From Lasiodiplodia sp. COLG20 (lineage: Eukaryota; Ascomycota; Dothideomycetes; Botryosphaeriales; Botryosphaeriaceae), in assembly GCA_009801085.1 (NCBI GenBank), contig VNWV01000076.1:1-15306 (forward strand): a DNA stretch of 15,306 nt, given 5' to 3'. The position numbers were made by a program, and so were the translations under genes. How positions within the stretch are numbered: the stretch's first letter is position 1; each line of letters begins with the position of its first letter. Shown one piece after another: positions 1 to 8,379 of this stretch. The notes below the pieces were generated by a model. It was not told the origin of the DNA and did no database searches. It saw nothing but the letters and a program-made list of their open reading frames with translations.

Positions 1-92
1 GGCGTGAGGTGAGCGACGTGGGTTCCTTTTCACGCGGTGCGGGTGCAGCCCACTTTTTTCCTTATTCTGTTCTTTCTTCACCCCGTGGCGGT
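1..92 (-). repeat. Left arm of a ~92-bp inverted repeat
   Basis: This stretch matches the reverse complement of 1335-1427 at roughly 75-80% by eye. Shared blocks include ACGTGGGTTC, CGGGTGCA, TTCCTTA and CCGTGG. The left arm lacks most of the E-box palindrome seen at the outer end of the right arm. The two arms enclose the OrsD-domain gene at 726-1358. The left limit is not known because the window starts here. It may be a terminal inverted repeat, or the 3' end of a second, inverted gene copy whose body is gone. Confidence 0.6.
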
Positions 93-725
93 TGTGCTGG
101 AGCATTATGGTTCCTCTGTTTCCGTGGTTGAGGTGGTGGGCGGTTGGATTTGGCGGCAGACACAAAGGGAAGCCGAGTTCTCGGGATGTTGTCCAGTAGC
201 AGGACAGTCAAGGCAAGCATTAGAATCGGTGATGGAGACGTATTCGAAAGCTGTTGGATCGGGAAGAGGCCAGGCTGGAGGATGAATGAGGTGGTGAGTA
301 ATGTGTTGGATTTGCAAGGCTTTCAGGACGTTGGCGCAGCCTAACCAAAAGACCCAAATGCACCGCGACCGCGGTGCACACAAAACCTTCTCCGGGTAAG
401 TTAGGGCTCGACCGCGGTGGATTTACCGCGGTGGATTTGCAAGAAGGTGCTCGGATCGAGCTGAAACTCGGTCAGGTTGCAGAACGCGTCCCCGCGACCA
501 CTTTTTGTATGAGGCATCTTGAAATCTAACCGGTGCGTCGTAAGAAATCTCGCAGTTACGGTAGCTAGGACCGATGTTGATGGGGTAGGTATGATCCGTG
601 CGGGTGAACCGTGCAGTAGTCGAAGCAGCAGCTGCTTCAGCAGCATCCAGCTTCTTCTACACCGACATCGTTACTAGCGGCATCTTTAGCATACGAGTAA
701 AAGAAATAGTTAGCCACGCGCATCA
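93..725. other. Region with no supported gene, upstream of the OrsD gene
   Basis: The open frames here start at GTG or TTG, are shorter than 95 codons and show no recognisable domain. The base composition is ordinary, not AT-rich. A perfect 9-bp inverted repeat with a 2-base spacer sits at 359-378 (TGCACCGCG / CGCGGTGCA). It contains the first of three ACCGCGGT sites at 368, 411 and 425; the last two lie in a direct duplication of ACCGCGGTGGATTT. The stretch just before 726 is presumably the promoter of the OrsD gene, but no TATA box stands out. Confidence 0.6.
359..438. repeat. Cluster of ACCGCGGT palindromes
   Basis: ACCGCGGT occurs at 368-375, 411-418 and 425-432. The first is part of an inverted repeat of 9-bp arms (359-367 and 370-378). 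The second and third belong to a 14-bp direct duplication (411-424 and 425-438). The function is unknown; repeated GC palindromes upstream of a gene can be binding sites for dimeric fungal zinc-cluster regulators, but this is inference. Confidence 0.45.
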
Positions 726-1358
726 ATGGCGACTGTTTATTTTCATCATCAAGCAGAGTACCAGCTCGCGATCTGTAAGGAATGCAGGTACGCGGTCTGG
801 CCAGACCAGATAGGAGGCCACTTGAAAGGAAAACACCACCGGCTGGGCCGGAAGCAGACGGAACTCATTGGAAACGAGGTCAGAGGCTGGTATGGCTTGA
901 TCGTGTCCCCGAGCGAGCTGAGAGTGCCAGCCCAGGTGCAGCAGCCCGTCGCCGAGCTACCATTATTCGAGGACGGACTGCTGTGCCAGAAGGACCCCAG
1001 CAACTGTCGGTATATCTGTAGGGGCTACAAGACGATGAAAAAGCACTGGCATACCGAGCACGGGTGGTCGATTGGATGGGACAAAGGCCGGTTGGGCAGG
1101 AGGGCTGAGGAAAGGTTGCAAGAAAGGCTCCAGGAGGCAGCAAAGCAGGTCCACTGCCAGCGCTTCTTCCCCACTTTCCACGGCTCGCAGTACTTCGAGG
1201 TGTGCCAGCCGGAGCAGGCGCAGGAGGAGCAGGCGCACCCCGCCCAGGGAGGAGAGCAGCTGTGGCAGCGGGCGTGGGACAGGGCGAACAAGAACTGGGA
1301 GGAGCTGGAGAAGCGGGTGTTACGGCGCAGCCTCCACGGGACCAGAAGGACAGGTTAA
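726..1358 (+). CDS. Short OrsD-domain (C2H2-like) protein, truncated relative of the telomere-linked helicase
   Basis: This 210-residue protein starts at ATG 726 in the context ATCAATGGC. Residues 10-160 match the OrsD-type domain, which is named after the orsellinic-acid cluster protein D and is common at the N-terminus of fungal helicase-like proteins. Two zinc-binding sets are visible: Cys17, Cys20, His32 and His37/38, then Cys87, Cys94, His107 and His112. The family block HCQRFF lies near residue 143 and is followed by GSQYFEV. The same blocks occur in the same order at the start of the large gene at 7867 and in the relic at 5619. After residue 175 a helical stretch (WQRAWDRANKNWEELEKRV) runs into the inverted repeat and stops at TAA, exactly where longer relatives continue into the recombinase and helicase regions. 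It is therefore either a truncated copy or a short stand-alone member. No in-frame stop or RIP damage is seen. The likely role is DNA or protein binding; there is no catalytic domain. Confidence 0.7.
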   Translation: MATVYFHHQAEYQLAICKECRYAVWPDQIGGHLKGKHHRLGRKQTELIGNEVRGWYGLIVSPSELRVPAQVQQPVAELPLFEDGLLCQKDPSNCRYICRGYKTMKKHWHTEHGWSIGWDKGRLGRRAEERLQERLQEAAKQVHCQRFFPTFHGSQYFEVCQPEQAQEEQAHPAQGGEQLWQRAWDRANKNWEELEKRVLRRSLHGTRRTG

Positions 1359-1427
1359 GGAAGAAAGTAGGGTGCACCCGCTGGGCGCGAAAAGAACCCA
1401 CGTGAGTCACGTGACTCACGTGACGCC
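1335..1427 (+). repeat. Right arm of the inverted repeat
   Basis: This is the inverted counterpart of 1-92. It overlaps the last codons of the OrsD gene, its stop codon and the first ~70 bases of 3' flank. The outer part holds a 24-bp palindrome (1399-1422). That palindrome is itself enclosed by a 7-bp inverted pair, CTGGGCG at 1381-1387 and CGCCCAG at 1424-1430. Confidence 0.6.
1399..1422. promoter_or_regulatory. 24-bp perfect palindrome of E-box and AP-1-like sites
   Basis: The half-site is CACGTGAGTCAC followed by its exact reverse complement. It holds three CACGTG E-boxes, the class bound by bHLH factors such as Pho4/Cbf1, and two overlapping TGAGTCA/TGACTCA cores, the class bound by bZIP factors of the Gcn4/CPC1 type. 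It could be a regulatory site for a gene on either side, or part of the end of a mobile element because it lies at the tip of an inverted-repeat arm. Binding is inferred from motif identity only. Confidence 0.5.
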
Positions 1428-1432
1428 CAGCT

Positions 1433-1540
1433 TTAATCTCGTTGCTCCCACTCTAAAGGAACAGATTAAACAGATCCAAGCGGAGTTAATCTCATTGCTC
1501 TACAGAACAAAGCTACAGATCAAACAGATCAACATACCAG
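1433..1540 (+). repeat. Imperfect direct repeat of about 53 bp, two units
   Basis: Unit 1 begins at 1433 with TTAATCTCGTTGCTC and unit 2 at 1486 with TTAATCTCATTGCTC. Both continue through an AACAGAT/AACAGATC motif. The units are clearly related but diverged. No RIP signature is obvious here. Confidence 0.5.
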
Positions 1541-1645
1541 ATTGCCAACCTTCCTACATATATATAAACCACACTCCTTAGATAGCTTTGACCTTCGTGG
1601 TCAACTTCAACAATAGAACTTGGACTCTATTGGTAACAAGGCCTT
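1541..1645 (+). mobile_element. Possible LTR-retrotransposon remnant (3' part of an LTR)
   Basis: A TATA-like TATATATAAACC at 1558-1569 is followed about 45-60 bases later by CAACAATAGAACTTGG and CTATTGGTAACAAGGCCTTC. The last block resembles the tRNA-Met primer-binding site that follows the 5' LTR in Ty1/copia elements (TGGTATCAGAGC). A small hairpin TTGACC/GGTCAA lies at 1588-1604. No reverse transcriptase, integrase or matching second LTR is visible, so this is only a weak suggestion. Confidence 0.22.
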
Positions 1646-2635
1646 CGCACACGCAGTGCTCAGTCGCGTCTTACTCACTACGTTTCTAATCCTCCTCTTG
1701 TACCCACTCAAGGAAAACCCCTTCGACAGGTTTCCACCCTCTTTGGTGTTTGGATCCTCAGAGGCAGAGGCCCGCCGTTACACTCTACGGAGTACGCATT
1801 AGACACCTAGAGAGGTAGTAGCCGTTACTAACAATGTAACTCATTTCCTACCAATATATCCCTCAACTAGCCGAAAGCTGTATCCGAGGAGCAAGGCAAG
1901 AGCATAGCCTTGTAGTGCCGTGGAACAGAGAGCTCCGTTACACGGCGCTAAAAGGTGGCGCAGCCAGGATTCCCCCATAGCCGCCAGCCTCGTTGGTGGC
2001 CCCAGTTCAATCCAGGCGCAAGTGCTACAGAAATGCGAAGGTGACACGAGGCAACGATGACACGTTGAACAGAGCAAGGCAGACCCACGCCAAGCTAAGG
2101 CAGACGTCCTGTGACCTAACAAATACCCCTTAAATAGATAAGTGCGCATTGCAAACGCAACAACCCTCGGCCAACCTCCAGCTCGTTCTGTTTCGCAGTA
2201 TGCAGGGAGCTTGATGAGAAACATGAATGTACTATAATGATTGGAGTAGATGTAGTGCAGCTGAAGAGGCTGTGTGCGTACCACAAGCCAGCTATGACGA
2301 TGGCAGGTGTGGCATTTACCAATTAGTGGCAATACCTCAATGCAACATCCTGTTTACCGACTGCAATGGCCGCGTTATCCTTTGGACATTGGATATGTCT
2401 ATATTTCGCATTCCAAGGCATGGTGTAATTGAAAAGGCTGTAGGCAGCTAAGTTGCACAAGTCAATGTCGCGACAAGGAGTAGACTTTCAGCTCTACGTC
2501 ACGGCTCATTGATTGCATATGTCTTCAGAACCAGCAAGAACTTATATTTCAGCCAACGCTGCATTCGTCTACCGCAACTTTCCCCAGACTTAATTACCAC
2601 CCAGGACACGAATTGCAACGGTTAAAGTGCTCCCA
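1646..2635. other. Intergenic region upstream of the HET gene, no supported gene
   Basis: There is no ATG-started frame with recognisable content. A 163-codon frame on the minus strand (1841-2332) starts at TTG and matches nothing I know. The sequence still contains CA and TG at normal rates, so it has not been strongly RIP-mutated. The short inverted pair GTTAC/GTAAC lies around 1826-1842. An in-frame TAA at 2591-2593 closes the HET reading frame upstream. The last few hundred bases are presumably the HET promoter. Confidence 0.5.
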
Positions 2636-4486
2636 ATGACGTGCGTGCGATTCCCCCCGCTTGATGTTGTGTGGTACGAGAAAGATCCTTTCGCATTAAA
2701 ATGCTGCGCCTGTGGTACGCAAATCGCGCCAGAAGCACTCCTTCGCACCTTTCGCCTCCAACCCCCCGAGGAAGACACGTATAATCATCGATACTCTCGA
2801 AAGATACAGGTTCCAGGAGAAACAATAATCCTTTATGACAGACATCTCAGGTGTTTGGAAGCACACGTCCCGTACATTACTGTATCGCACGTCTGGCACC
2901 CCCAGATTGGTGCAGCAAACTATAGAGGGCAAACCACTCAGTGCTCACAAGAGACAACGGCTCTGACGTACCAAAAGCCCATTGAAGTTTACAGCAGCTT
3001 GATGGATATTCTTGGTGACAGACTCGAAATGTGGCACGACTACATCAGCGTGCCGCAGTGGAGTGAGAAGAGCAAGATCCTTTTGGCGATTCCGCAAATA
3101 TACAAGGCCGCTACTTTCACCCTGGTACACTTGGATGATGTCCCGAGCACATCGATCGAGCTGTTCGACAGCGGGAAGTCTGAAGACCGGTTACGCGGGA
3201 TAACTGGTATTTGCAACGCACGGTGGTTTCGGAGGATGTGGACGGCTATGGAGATGATTCGCAGCTCCGAGGTGCGCTTCATGCTTGCTGAATCCTACAT
3301 GGCACCATGGACCGGCGATTCGTTTTTCGACAAGATCAACCAGGTCTGGAACGAAGAATGGATGCGCACGGGCAGCACCTTCCGCCTAGAGCAGCTGGCG
3401 AAAGTGCCGGAAAATCTCGTTCCCTGGATGCTTGGACCGCTGAAGCAGGTGAGAAGGCTGAAAACCACCATCTTTGGGCAGGCGTTTGCGGTTCTCAGCT
3501 CGAGACAGTGTAGCCAGCCACATGACTTCTTTTACGGTCTGCTGGGGTTGCTGTCCACGACGCTGGATGAAGACGATTTGGAGGAGGACAACAGGAAGGC
3601 TTGCCTGCAAATTGCACGGCTCTGTCTCGAATCGGGAGACTACAGCCCGCTCCTCATGAATCTGCGCGACGAAGAAAGACACAATCACTATGCGTTTAGC
3701 GAGCTCACTCTGTGGGGTTTGGGCTGTCAAACCTCTTCCCCCTCGCTCACCGATGGCCTTTTGGTCAGATCCGGCCACCTTCTTCTCAAGGGCGAGATTA
3801 TTGGACCCATAACCTACTGCAAAACCCTCTCTTGGGAGATCACTTGGTCTACGGAGCGAATGTGTACAACATTTTTTGATGTGGCCCTAGAGTGTTGCGG
3901 TCCTCACTTGGATGATTTCGTGTCTACGGTAGGGACAAGGCTGTTTGCACAAGATACCGAAGAGATACTCGAACGCATCTCTCACCTCGGCCATCGCCAA
4001 CGGCTCCAAGAGCTGCTTGTTAAACGTTCCAACTCTGAGTGCCCAATAGACGACCACGTCTCGAGGGATCAGGTACGTTTCATCGCCGATTGTCTAGGTC
4101 TTTCCAATTGTTCCCTTCCACAAAACGCCAAACAAAGACGAACGCCTGTCAAGTATGTCAGATCTCACGGAGGCACTATGCATGGCGTCGGGATCAACGT
4201 CTTCGCTGCTACTTGTCCAGTCTGCCACAAGAAATCTCTGTACCGCGCGGCTCTAAAGAAACCGCCCTCCGAGCTTATTGGTGCCATGGCTTACCGGATC
4301 CCCGGACTAAATTATACGAATACAATTAAGAATGGAGTGGGGCTTATAGTCCTGAATGGTTGCGTTGTGGGCCGGTTGATCTGGGCCTGTCCCGCGTGTC
4401 CATGTCGTCCGACAGGTGAGGTAGAAGTACAGTTTCCAGATCTACCCATGCCGAGGCCGAATAACTTTAAATATGGTGGTAAGTAA
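2636..4486 (+). CDS. HET-domain protein (heterokaryon-incompatibility type)
   Basis: This 616-residue protein is read from ATG 2636; nine bases of open frame upstream begin only with GTG, after a TAA at 2591. The HET domain is seen as three blocks in order: YITVSHVW (residues 80-87), MWHDYISVPQW (132-142) and RWFRRMWTAMEM (196-207), with KILLAIPQIYKAA and LVHLDD between the last two. HET domains trigger cell death in non-self recognition when fungal hyphae fuse, or act as immune-like effectors. The N-terminus has a CCAC cluster (residues 23-26). The C-terminus has CPVC (about 526-529) and CPACPC (about 585-590), possibly a zinc site. There is no NACHT, ankyrin or WD part and no signal peptide or membrane segment. 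The frame is uninterrupted and has normal codon use, without RIP stops, unlike the DNA immediately downstream. The specific allorecognition role is not determinable here. Confidence 0.85.
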   Translation: MTCVRFPPLDVVWYEKDPFALKCCACGTQIAPEALLRTFRLQPPEEDTYNHRYSRKIQVPGETIILYDRHLRCLEAHVPYITVSHVWHPQIGAANYRGQTTQCSQETTALTYQKPIEVYSSLMDILGDRLEMWHDYISVPQWSEKSKILLAIPQIYKAATFTLVHLDDVPSTSIELFDSGKSEDRLRGITGICNARWFRRMWTAMEMIRSSEVRFMLAESYMAPWTGDSFFDKINQVWNEEWMRTGSTFRLEQLAKVPENLVPWMLGPLKQVRRLKTTIFGQAFAVLSSRQCSQPHDFFYGLLGLLSTTLDEDDLEEDNRKACLQIARLCLESGDYSPLLMNLRDEERHNHYAFSELTLWGLGCQTSSPSLTDGLLVRSGHLLLKGEIIGPITYCKTLSWEITWSTERMCTTFFDVALECCGPHLDDFVSTVGTRLFAQDTEEILERISHLGHRQRLQELLVKRSNSECPIDDHVSRDQVRFIADCLGLSNCSLPQNAKQRRTPVKYVRSHGGTMHGVGINVFAATCPVCHKKSLYRAALKKPPSELIGAMAYRIPGLNYTNTIKNGVGLIVLNGCVVGRLIWACPACPCRPTGEVEVQFPDLPMPRPNNFKYGGK

Positions 4487-4774
4487 ACGCGAGCGAAGTT
4501 TTCGTAGATGTTACTGCACGGATCAGATCGATGGAAGGGAATCACGTAACGAGGATCGAACGCCTTAGACACGGACCTAGTAGATAGCTTAGATCGCGAT
4601 CCTTACGGATCGTAATTTATTATCATCATCCACCATTACGCTTTTATGCATTTAGAATTCCGATCCACCTGCCTCGTATTTATATACATAGTATATAGTA
4701 GCTAAAAGTTTTTTTCTAGTATCGAACTACTAAGAATCTTATTTCCCGCTAGGCTCGACGCTAAGATATATACT

Positions 4775-4906
4775 TATAACGATAGACCTCTATCTCTAAG
4801 AATTTAAATACTAAAGAGGGTAAAAACCTATCGAAGAGGTTTTTCTTAAGTAGGTATAAGAAGAAGGTTAAAAACGTAGTAAGTAATAATACGACTAAGT
4901 ATTATA
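4775..4906 (+). repeat. Dispersed subtelomeric repeat, proximal copy
   Basis: This sequence aligns in the same orientation with 14111-14240. Shared blocks include TTTAAATACTAAAGAG (4803-4818), TTTTTCTTAA and AGATATAAGA/AGGTATAAGA. Most differences are C or G here against T or A in the distal copy, as expected if the distal copy has been RIP-mutated more. Identity is about 75-80% by eye. Confidence 0.7.
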
Positions 4907-5010
4907 AACCCTAGAAAATACGGGCTTTATAACCCTAAGAATAGAAAGCCTATACGAGAAAACTCGCCGTAAGGGCCAGTTAGCCTAACCTATAGAAGGC
5001 CGGATCCGTA

Positions 5011-5102
5011 ATTGCTTTCTACATAGAAAGCAATAAATTTGTTAGTGGGCCCGTGCGTGACCGGGGGGTAGAAAGCAATTATTTGGGTATGTAGAAAGCA
5101 AT
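5011..5102. repeat. Cluster of TAGAAAGCAAT motifs, one as a palindrome
   Basis: ATTGCTTTCTA (5011-5021) and TAGAAAGCAAT (5024-5034) form a perfect 11-bp inverted repeat with a 2-base spacer. Two more direct copies of TAGAAAGCAAT lie at 5069-5079 and 5092-5102. The DNA between is GC-rich (GGGCCCGTGCGTGACCGGGG), unlike the AT-rich surroundings. This resembles the terminal repeats of a small non-autonomous element, but no target-site duplication is clear. Confidence 0.5.
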
Positions 5103-5618
5103 TAGGTTCCCAGTCCTAATTGCGATACAAACTTAATATTTAGGCTTAGCGCGACTCTACGCAGCTTTTAATAAATTTACATCGCTTTTTAACGGCGTTA
5201 AGGCGGTGCGACAAGGGGGTTAATAGAAGACGAGTTAAACTTAACGTTCTCTACTCTCTCGCGCAGGCGGTTGGGGTAAGGACGTCGCTAGATAGCTTAG
5301 AGTTGCGAGTACAACTAATTTGAGTTAAAGTAGCCCGTTTAACGCGGAATTTAAGCATATAATAGAGCTCTTTTGCGCGATAAAAATGCGACATTCTATA
5401 CATCTAGCAGACCGCGTACGGCGGCGGCATACGGTAAGAACCGCCGGCTAGAGTAAGCATTTTAATAGGGTAGCAGGTTAGGGTTAAGCTTAAGGGTAGG
5501 ATAAAACATAGCAGCGGACCGCTACAGAAGAAAAGAGAAAGAGAAGAAGAAATCTTTTTAGATATAATATTAATAATAGCAGTATTATTAGTAAGAGCAG
5601 GTCCGGCATTAGACTACG

Positions 5619-6960
5619 ATAGCGGGCGAGTATTTTGTTTATTTAGCCGAGTATAGAGTCACGGTATATAAAGAGTGCCGATATAGCGATTAAGTAAGTG
5701 GTTATTTACCGGGCAGGTATTACTGGTTAAGTAGAGATAGGGCGGAGGCGATTGCCGAAGAGGTAAGAGAATAGCCCGACTTAATTAGTTATACGGACGA
5801 GTTCGAGGTATCGACATAGGTTAACGAACCGATCGCGGAGGTATTATTATACATAGGCGGGCTACTGTGCAGGCTATAGCCAGACGGATGCCGGTATGTT
5901 TACCGGGATAAAGTGGCGATAGAGAGGCATTAGAAGAAAGAGTATTAGTAGTTAACTAGCGGCCGAACGGGCGGGTTAGGCAAGAGTAAAGATAAACGAG
6001 TTAAGAGGCGGTCGTAATAAGGGGTAAGAGGCGTGTATTATCTATAAGTCTTTATAAGCCGGCACGGATTATGGTACTTAGAGGTCCGATAGCCGGTACA
6101 AGAGAAAGAATTAGGCGGAAATTGCCGTGGCGAAGACAATAGCGGCGACGCGACAGCGTGGACACGAGTATAGTAATAGACGTTAGATTTTTTTTTCCCC
6201 GTTAGGACGCAGCGCGAGCACGATTAGAACGGTCCGAAGTATAAGTTTATCTACGGTTAGTTCGGGGATTTCGTCAGATTAATAGACGAGGTAGAGAGGG
6301 AGGTAAACAGAAAGAAAAAGTAACGAAGAAAGCGAGAGTTAAGAAGACGATTAAGATAGTAGAGACAGCAAAAGAGAAGAAGAAGACGATACTAAAAAAC
6401 CGTAAAAGCTAATCTAGATTTAGTAGGCGTGCTTAAACTTTGTATTGAGCTATTAAATTAGCGATTTGTTAAGCACGAGTATAAGAGTGCGCTGGTGTGT
6501 ATCGTAGCCGTAATAGGCGTCGACTCGATAGGCGAAAGCTAGCGAGGCCGAAGACATACTACGCGACTTTTAGTAGCATTAATTAAGGCGGTGTGTTTTG
6601 TAATAGTGTAGAAGGCGTCTAAGGTAGCGACGCCGGTAGACGAGAACGGGGATTTTAGCGCGAGTACTCAGCCGTATAATCTCGACGACAATGGGTTTAG
6701 TAGTAGAAGTAGTAGTAGAAGTAATAGTACTAACGGCCGTAGTAGTTATATTAGACGCACCGGTAGAAGTAGCTTATCGTAGGTTAATAAGATAATAGAC
6801 AATTTTATAGTCCGCAGTAGCAACAGCCCGATGCAGTAGTTTTAGAACTTACGGGCACATAGAATAAAGATTTAGTTTAACACGACGGTAAAGAAGCACT
6901 TCGGATGGAGAAATAGAGAGATGTTAAAGACATTTAGATTCGGGAGTAGGAGGGTATTTA
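5619..6960 (+). pseudogene. RIP-degraded OrsD/telomere-linked helicase-family gene, N-terminal part
   Basis: One reading frame can be followed from 5619 to about 6910 with no frameshift but about 27 TAG/TAA stops by my count and no TGA. The start codon is now ATA (ATAGCGGGCGAG), aligned with ATGGCG of the gene at 726. The first residues align one for one (AEYRVTVYKECRY against AEYQLAICKECRY). The first zinc Cys is Tyr, and the zinc His residues of the GHLxGKHH block are Tyr (GYLPGRYY). TGC->TAY and CAY->TAY are exactly the RIP changes TpG->TpA and CpA->TpA. Later blocks include EPIAEVLLYIGGLLCRL (5820-5880), CRYVYRDK, LELLN-RFVKHEYKSALVCI-A (about 6440-6510) and FIVRSSNSPMQ (about 6800-6840), which are known mid-region motifs of the fungal telomeric helicase family. 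It was a separate, diverged family member, not a recent copy of the 7867 gene. It is not functional. Confidence 0.8.
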
Positions 6961-7640
6961 TAGCTAGTCTCAGCGTTTCAGCAGGGGATGGAGGCTAATA
7001 CGGGGTAGATAGTAGAAGTAGTAGAAGTAGTAATAAGTCGGTGCCGCCGTCTGCGCATTTATAGGCGCCCAGACCCGGGGGTTAAAAAGCGGACGACGGG
7101 CGATAAAGCGAAAGACAGTAGAATAGACACCGATTTTTTTTTTTAAGAGTCGAGTCAATTCGGGAGGCGGACGAGCGGAACAAACGGGATAAGCAGGGCG
7201 GATAAGATGGTTAGATAGGCCGTAGAGTAGATAAAAGAACGCTAAGTAAGAGATAGAGACGGTGCCCGTTTAAGAACAAGGTAGAAGAGAAGCGGCTAGA
7301 CGGCTAGATCCGGCTAAACAAGATAAGGTAGCTTGTAGACAAAGAGGCGGTTGCACCGACTAGGTTAGGAATAAAATAGATATAGATTGGAATGGAGGAA
7401 AAGAAAAGATAATAGAGTATTTAGACCGTAGTAGAGGTATAGAGTATAGACGAGAAGAAGTAGTAAAGTAGAGAAATAAAAGACGAAAAGAAAAGGTAGT
7501 AAAATAGAAGAATAATAAAAGAACAAGATAGTAATTAGAAGTATAAGCAAAAAAAAGAAGAAAGAAGAAAGAAGAAAGAAGAAAAGAGATAAATTTTTTT
7601 TTTAAAAAAAAAGGCTAATTGATGAGAATGAAAGTGTAAC
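6961..7640. other. Decayed tail of the relic and low-complexity DNA
   Basis: The frame of the relic is lost near 6940-6960. A stretch around 6965-6995, in another frame, may continue the family. AGT/AGA microsatellite runs occur at about 7008-7035. The remainder is purine-rich, TAG/TAA-filled and has no supported gene. Any recombinase or helicase part of this copy is either missing or unrecognisable. Confidence 0.5.
7554..7612. repeat. (AAAGAAG)n microsatellite followed by T-run/A-run
   Basis: Four to five units of AAAGAAG lie at 7554-7585. They are followed by a run of T then a run of A (about 7593-7612) that is self-complementary. This marks the boundary between the RIP-damaged block on the left and the GC-rich, undamaged upstream region of the 7867 gene on the right. 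Confidence 0.6.
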
Positions 7641-7866
7641 GGTAGGTCATGGTCGCTAGGGAGGTCTTTCGCAGCCGAGATAAATTGCCGCCGGGTCGAC
7701 AGACGAGCTACCCGACGAAAAGCACTGACCGCGGGCGGGAGCGGGGGAACGCGCGACGCGACGGGACAATGCTTTTCAGACTTTATCTCACGAACCGCTT
7801 TGTCTATCGACCCGTTAAACCCCCGATTCTGAACTTCGATCGCGTTTCATCGGTTTATTTCTGATA
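7641..7866 (+). promoter_or_regulatory. GC-rich upstream region of the OrsD-recombinase-helicase gene
   Basis: About 225 bases of normal composition separate the low-complexity tract from ATG 7867. The abrupt return of CA and TG dinucleotides shows that this segment escaped RIP together with the following ORF. No TATA box is evident. The last bases before the start, CTGATAATGG, give a purine at -3. This is presumably the promoter and 5' leader, inferred from position alone. Confidence 0.4.
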
Positions 7867-8344
7867 ATGGCGAGTACGCATTTCGAGCAGATACCGGCGT
7901 TCGGGCTGGTGGCGTGCAGGAAGTGCCGACATGCGGTCTGGCCGGACGCCGTCAACGCGCATCTGCGAGGCAAGGAGCACGGGATGGCGGCGCAGGAGGC
8001 GCGGGTGGTGTCGGGCGAGCTGGAAAAACTCTGGGGCGACCGGTTGGTGCGCTCGCCGGCGGAGCTGGACGTGCCGGCGTCGGTCGCGGCCGCCGTCCCG
8101 CAGCTGGCGGTGTACCCGGACGGGCTGCTGTGCGAGGCCGAGCCGGGTCGGTGCCGCTTCGTGTGCACGAGCGAGAACCGCATGAGGAATCACTGCAGGG
8201 ACGCGCACGGTTGGACTAAGCAGGGCCGAAGGGGCCGTCCGAGCAAGGCCGATCAGCTACTGGCCGCAGGTAAGGAACCGTGGAAGAGAGGGGTCCGGTG
8301 TCAGCGCTTCTTCCCGAGCAGGCATGCTTCTCAATTTTTCGCGG

Positions 8345-8379
<35 letters not shown>

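Larger units (their letters stand above)
4487..5618. other. RIP-damaged non-coding region between the HET gene and the OrsD relic
   Basis: No frame longer than 60 codons begins here beyond the HET shadow. From about 4580 the sequence becomes rich in TA and poor in CA and TG. A hairpin CGATCC-TTAC-GGATCG lies near 4595-4610, downstream of the HET gene. A less damaged, GC-rich island at about 5005-5120 holds the TAGAAAGCAAT repeats. From 5400 to 5618 is the region that would have been the upstream flank of the relic gene. Confidence 0.65.

Noticed and set aside
37..383. Small overlapping frames near the left edge.
   Set aside because: Those on the plus strand start at GTG or TTG; none shows domain similarity, and part of the sequence is the inverted-repeat arm.
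1620..1802. 60-codon frame downstream of the LTR-like block, possible gag start.
   Set aside because: It starts at TTG and shows no gag, protease or reverse transcriptase features.
1841..2332. 163-codon open frame on the minus strand.
   Set aside because: It starts at TTG, has no recognisable domain, and lies in an intergenic stretch with no supporting signals.
4479..4580. GTAAGT at the end of the HET frame, possible intron donor leading to another exon.
   Set aside because: The frame already ends about where HET relatives do, the region after it is becoming RIP-damaged, and no convincing coding exon follows. It remains only a possibility.
5476..5486. GGTTAGGGTTA as an interstitial telomere.
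   Set aside because: Fewer than two units, in DNA biased to TTA/AGG words; chance is likely.
7365..7550. Minus-strand frame rich in Leu, Tyr and Phe that looks like a membrane protein.
   Set aside because: This is a composition artefact: the complement of a purine-rich, RIP-damaged tract.
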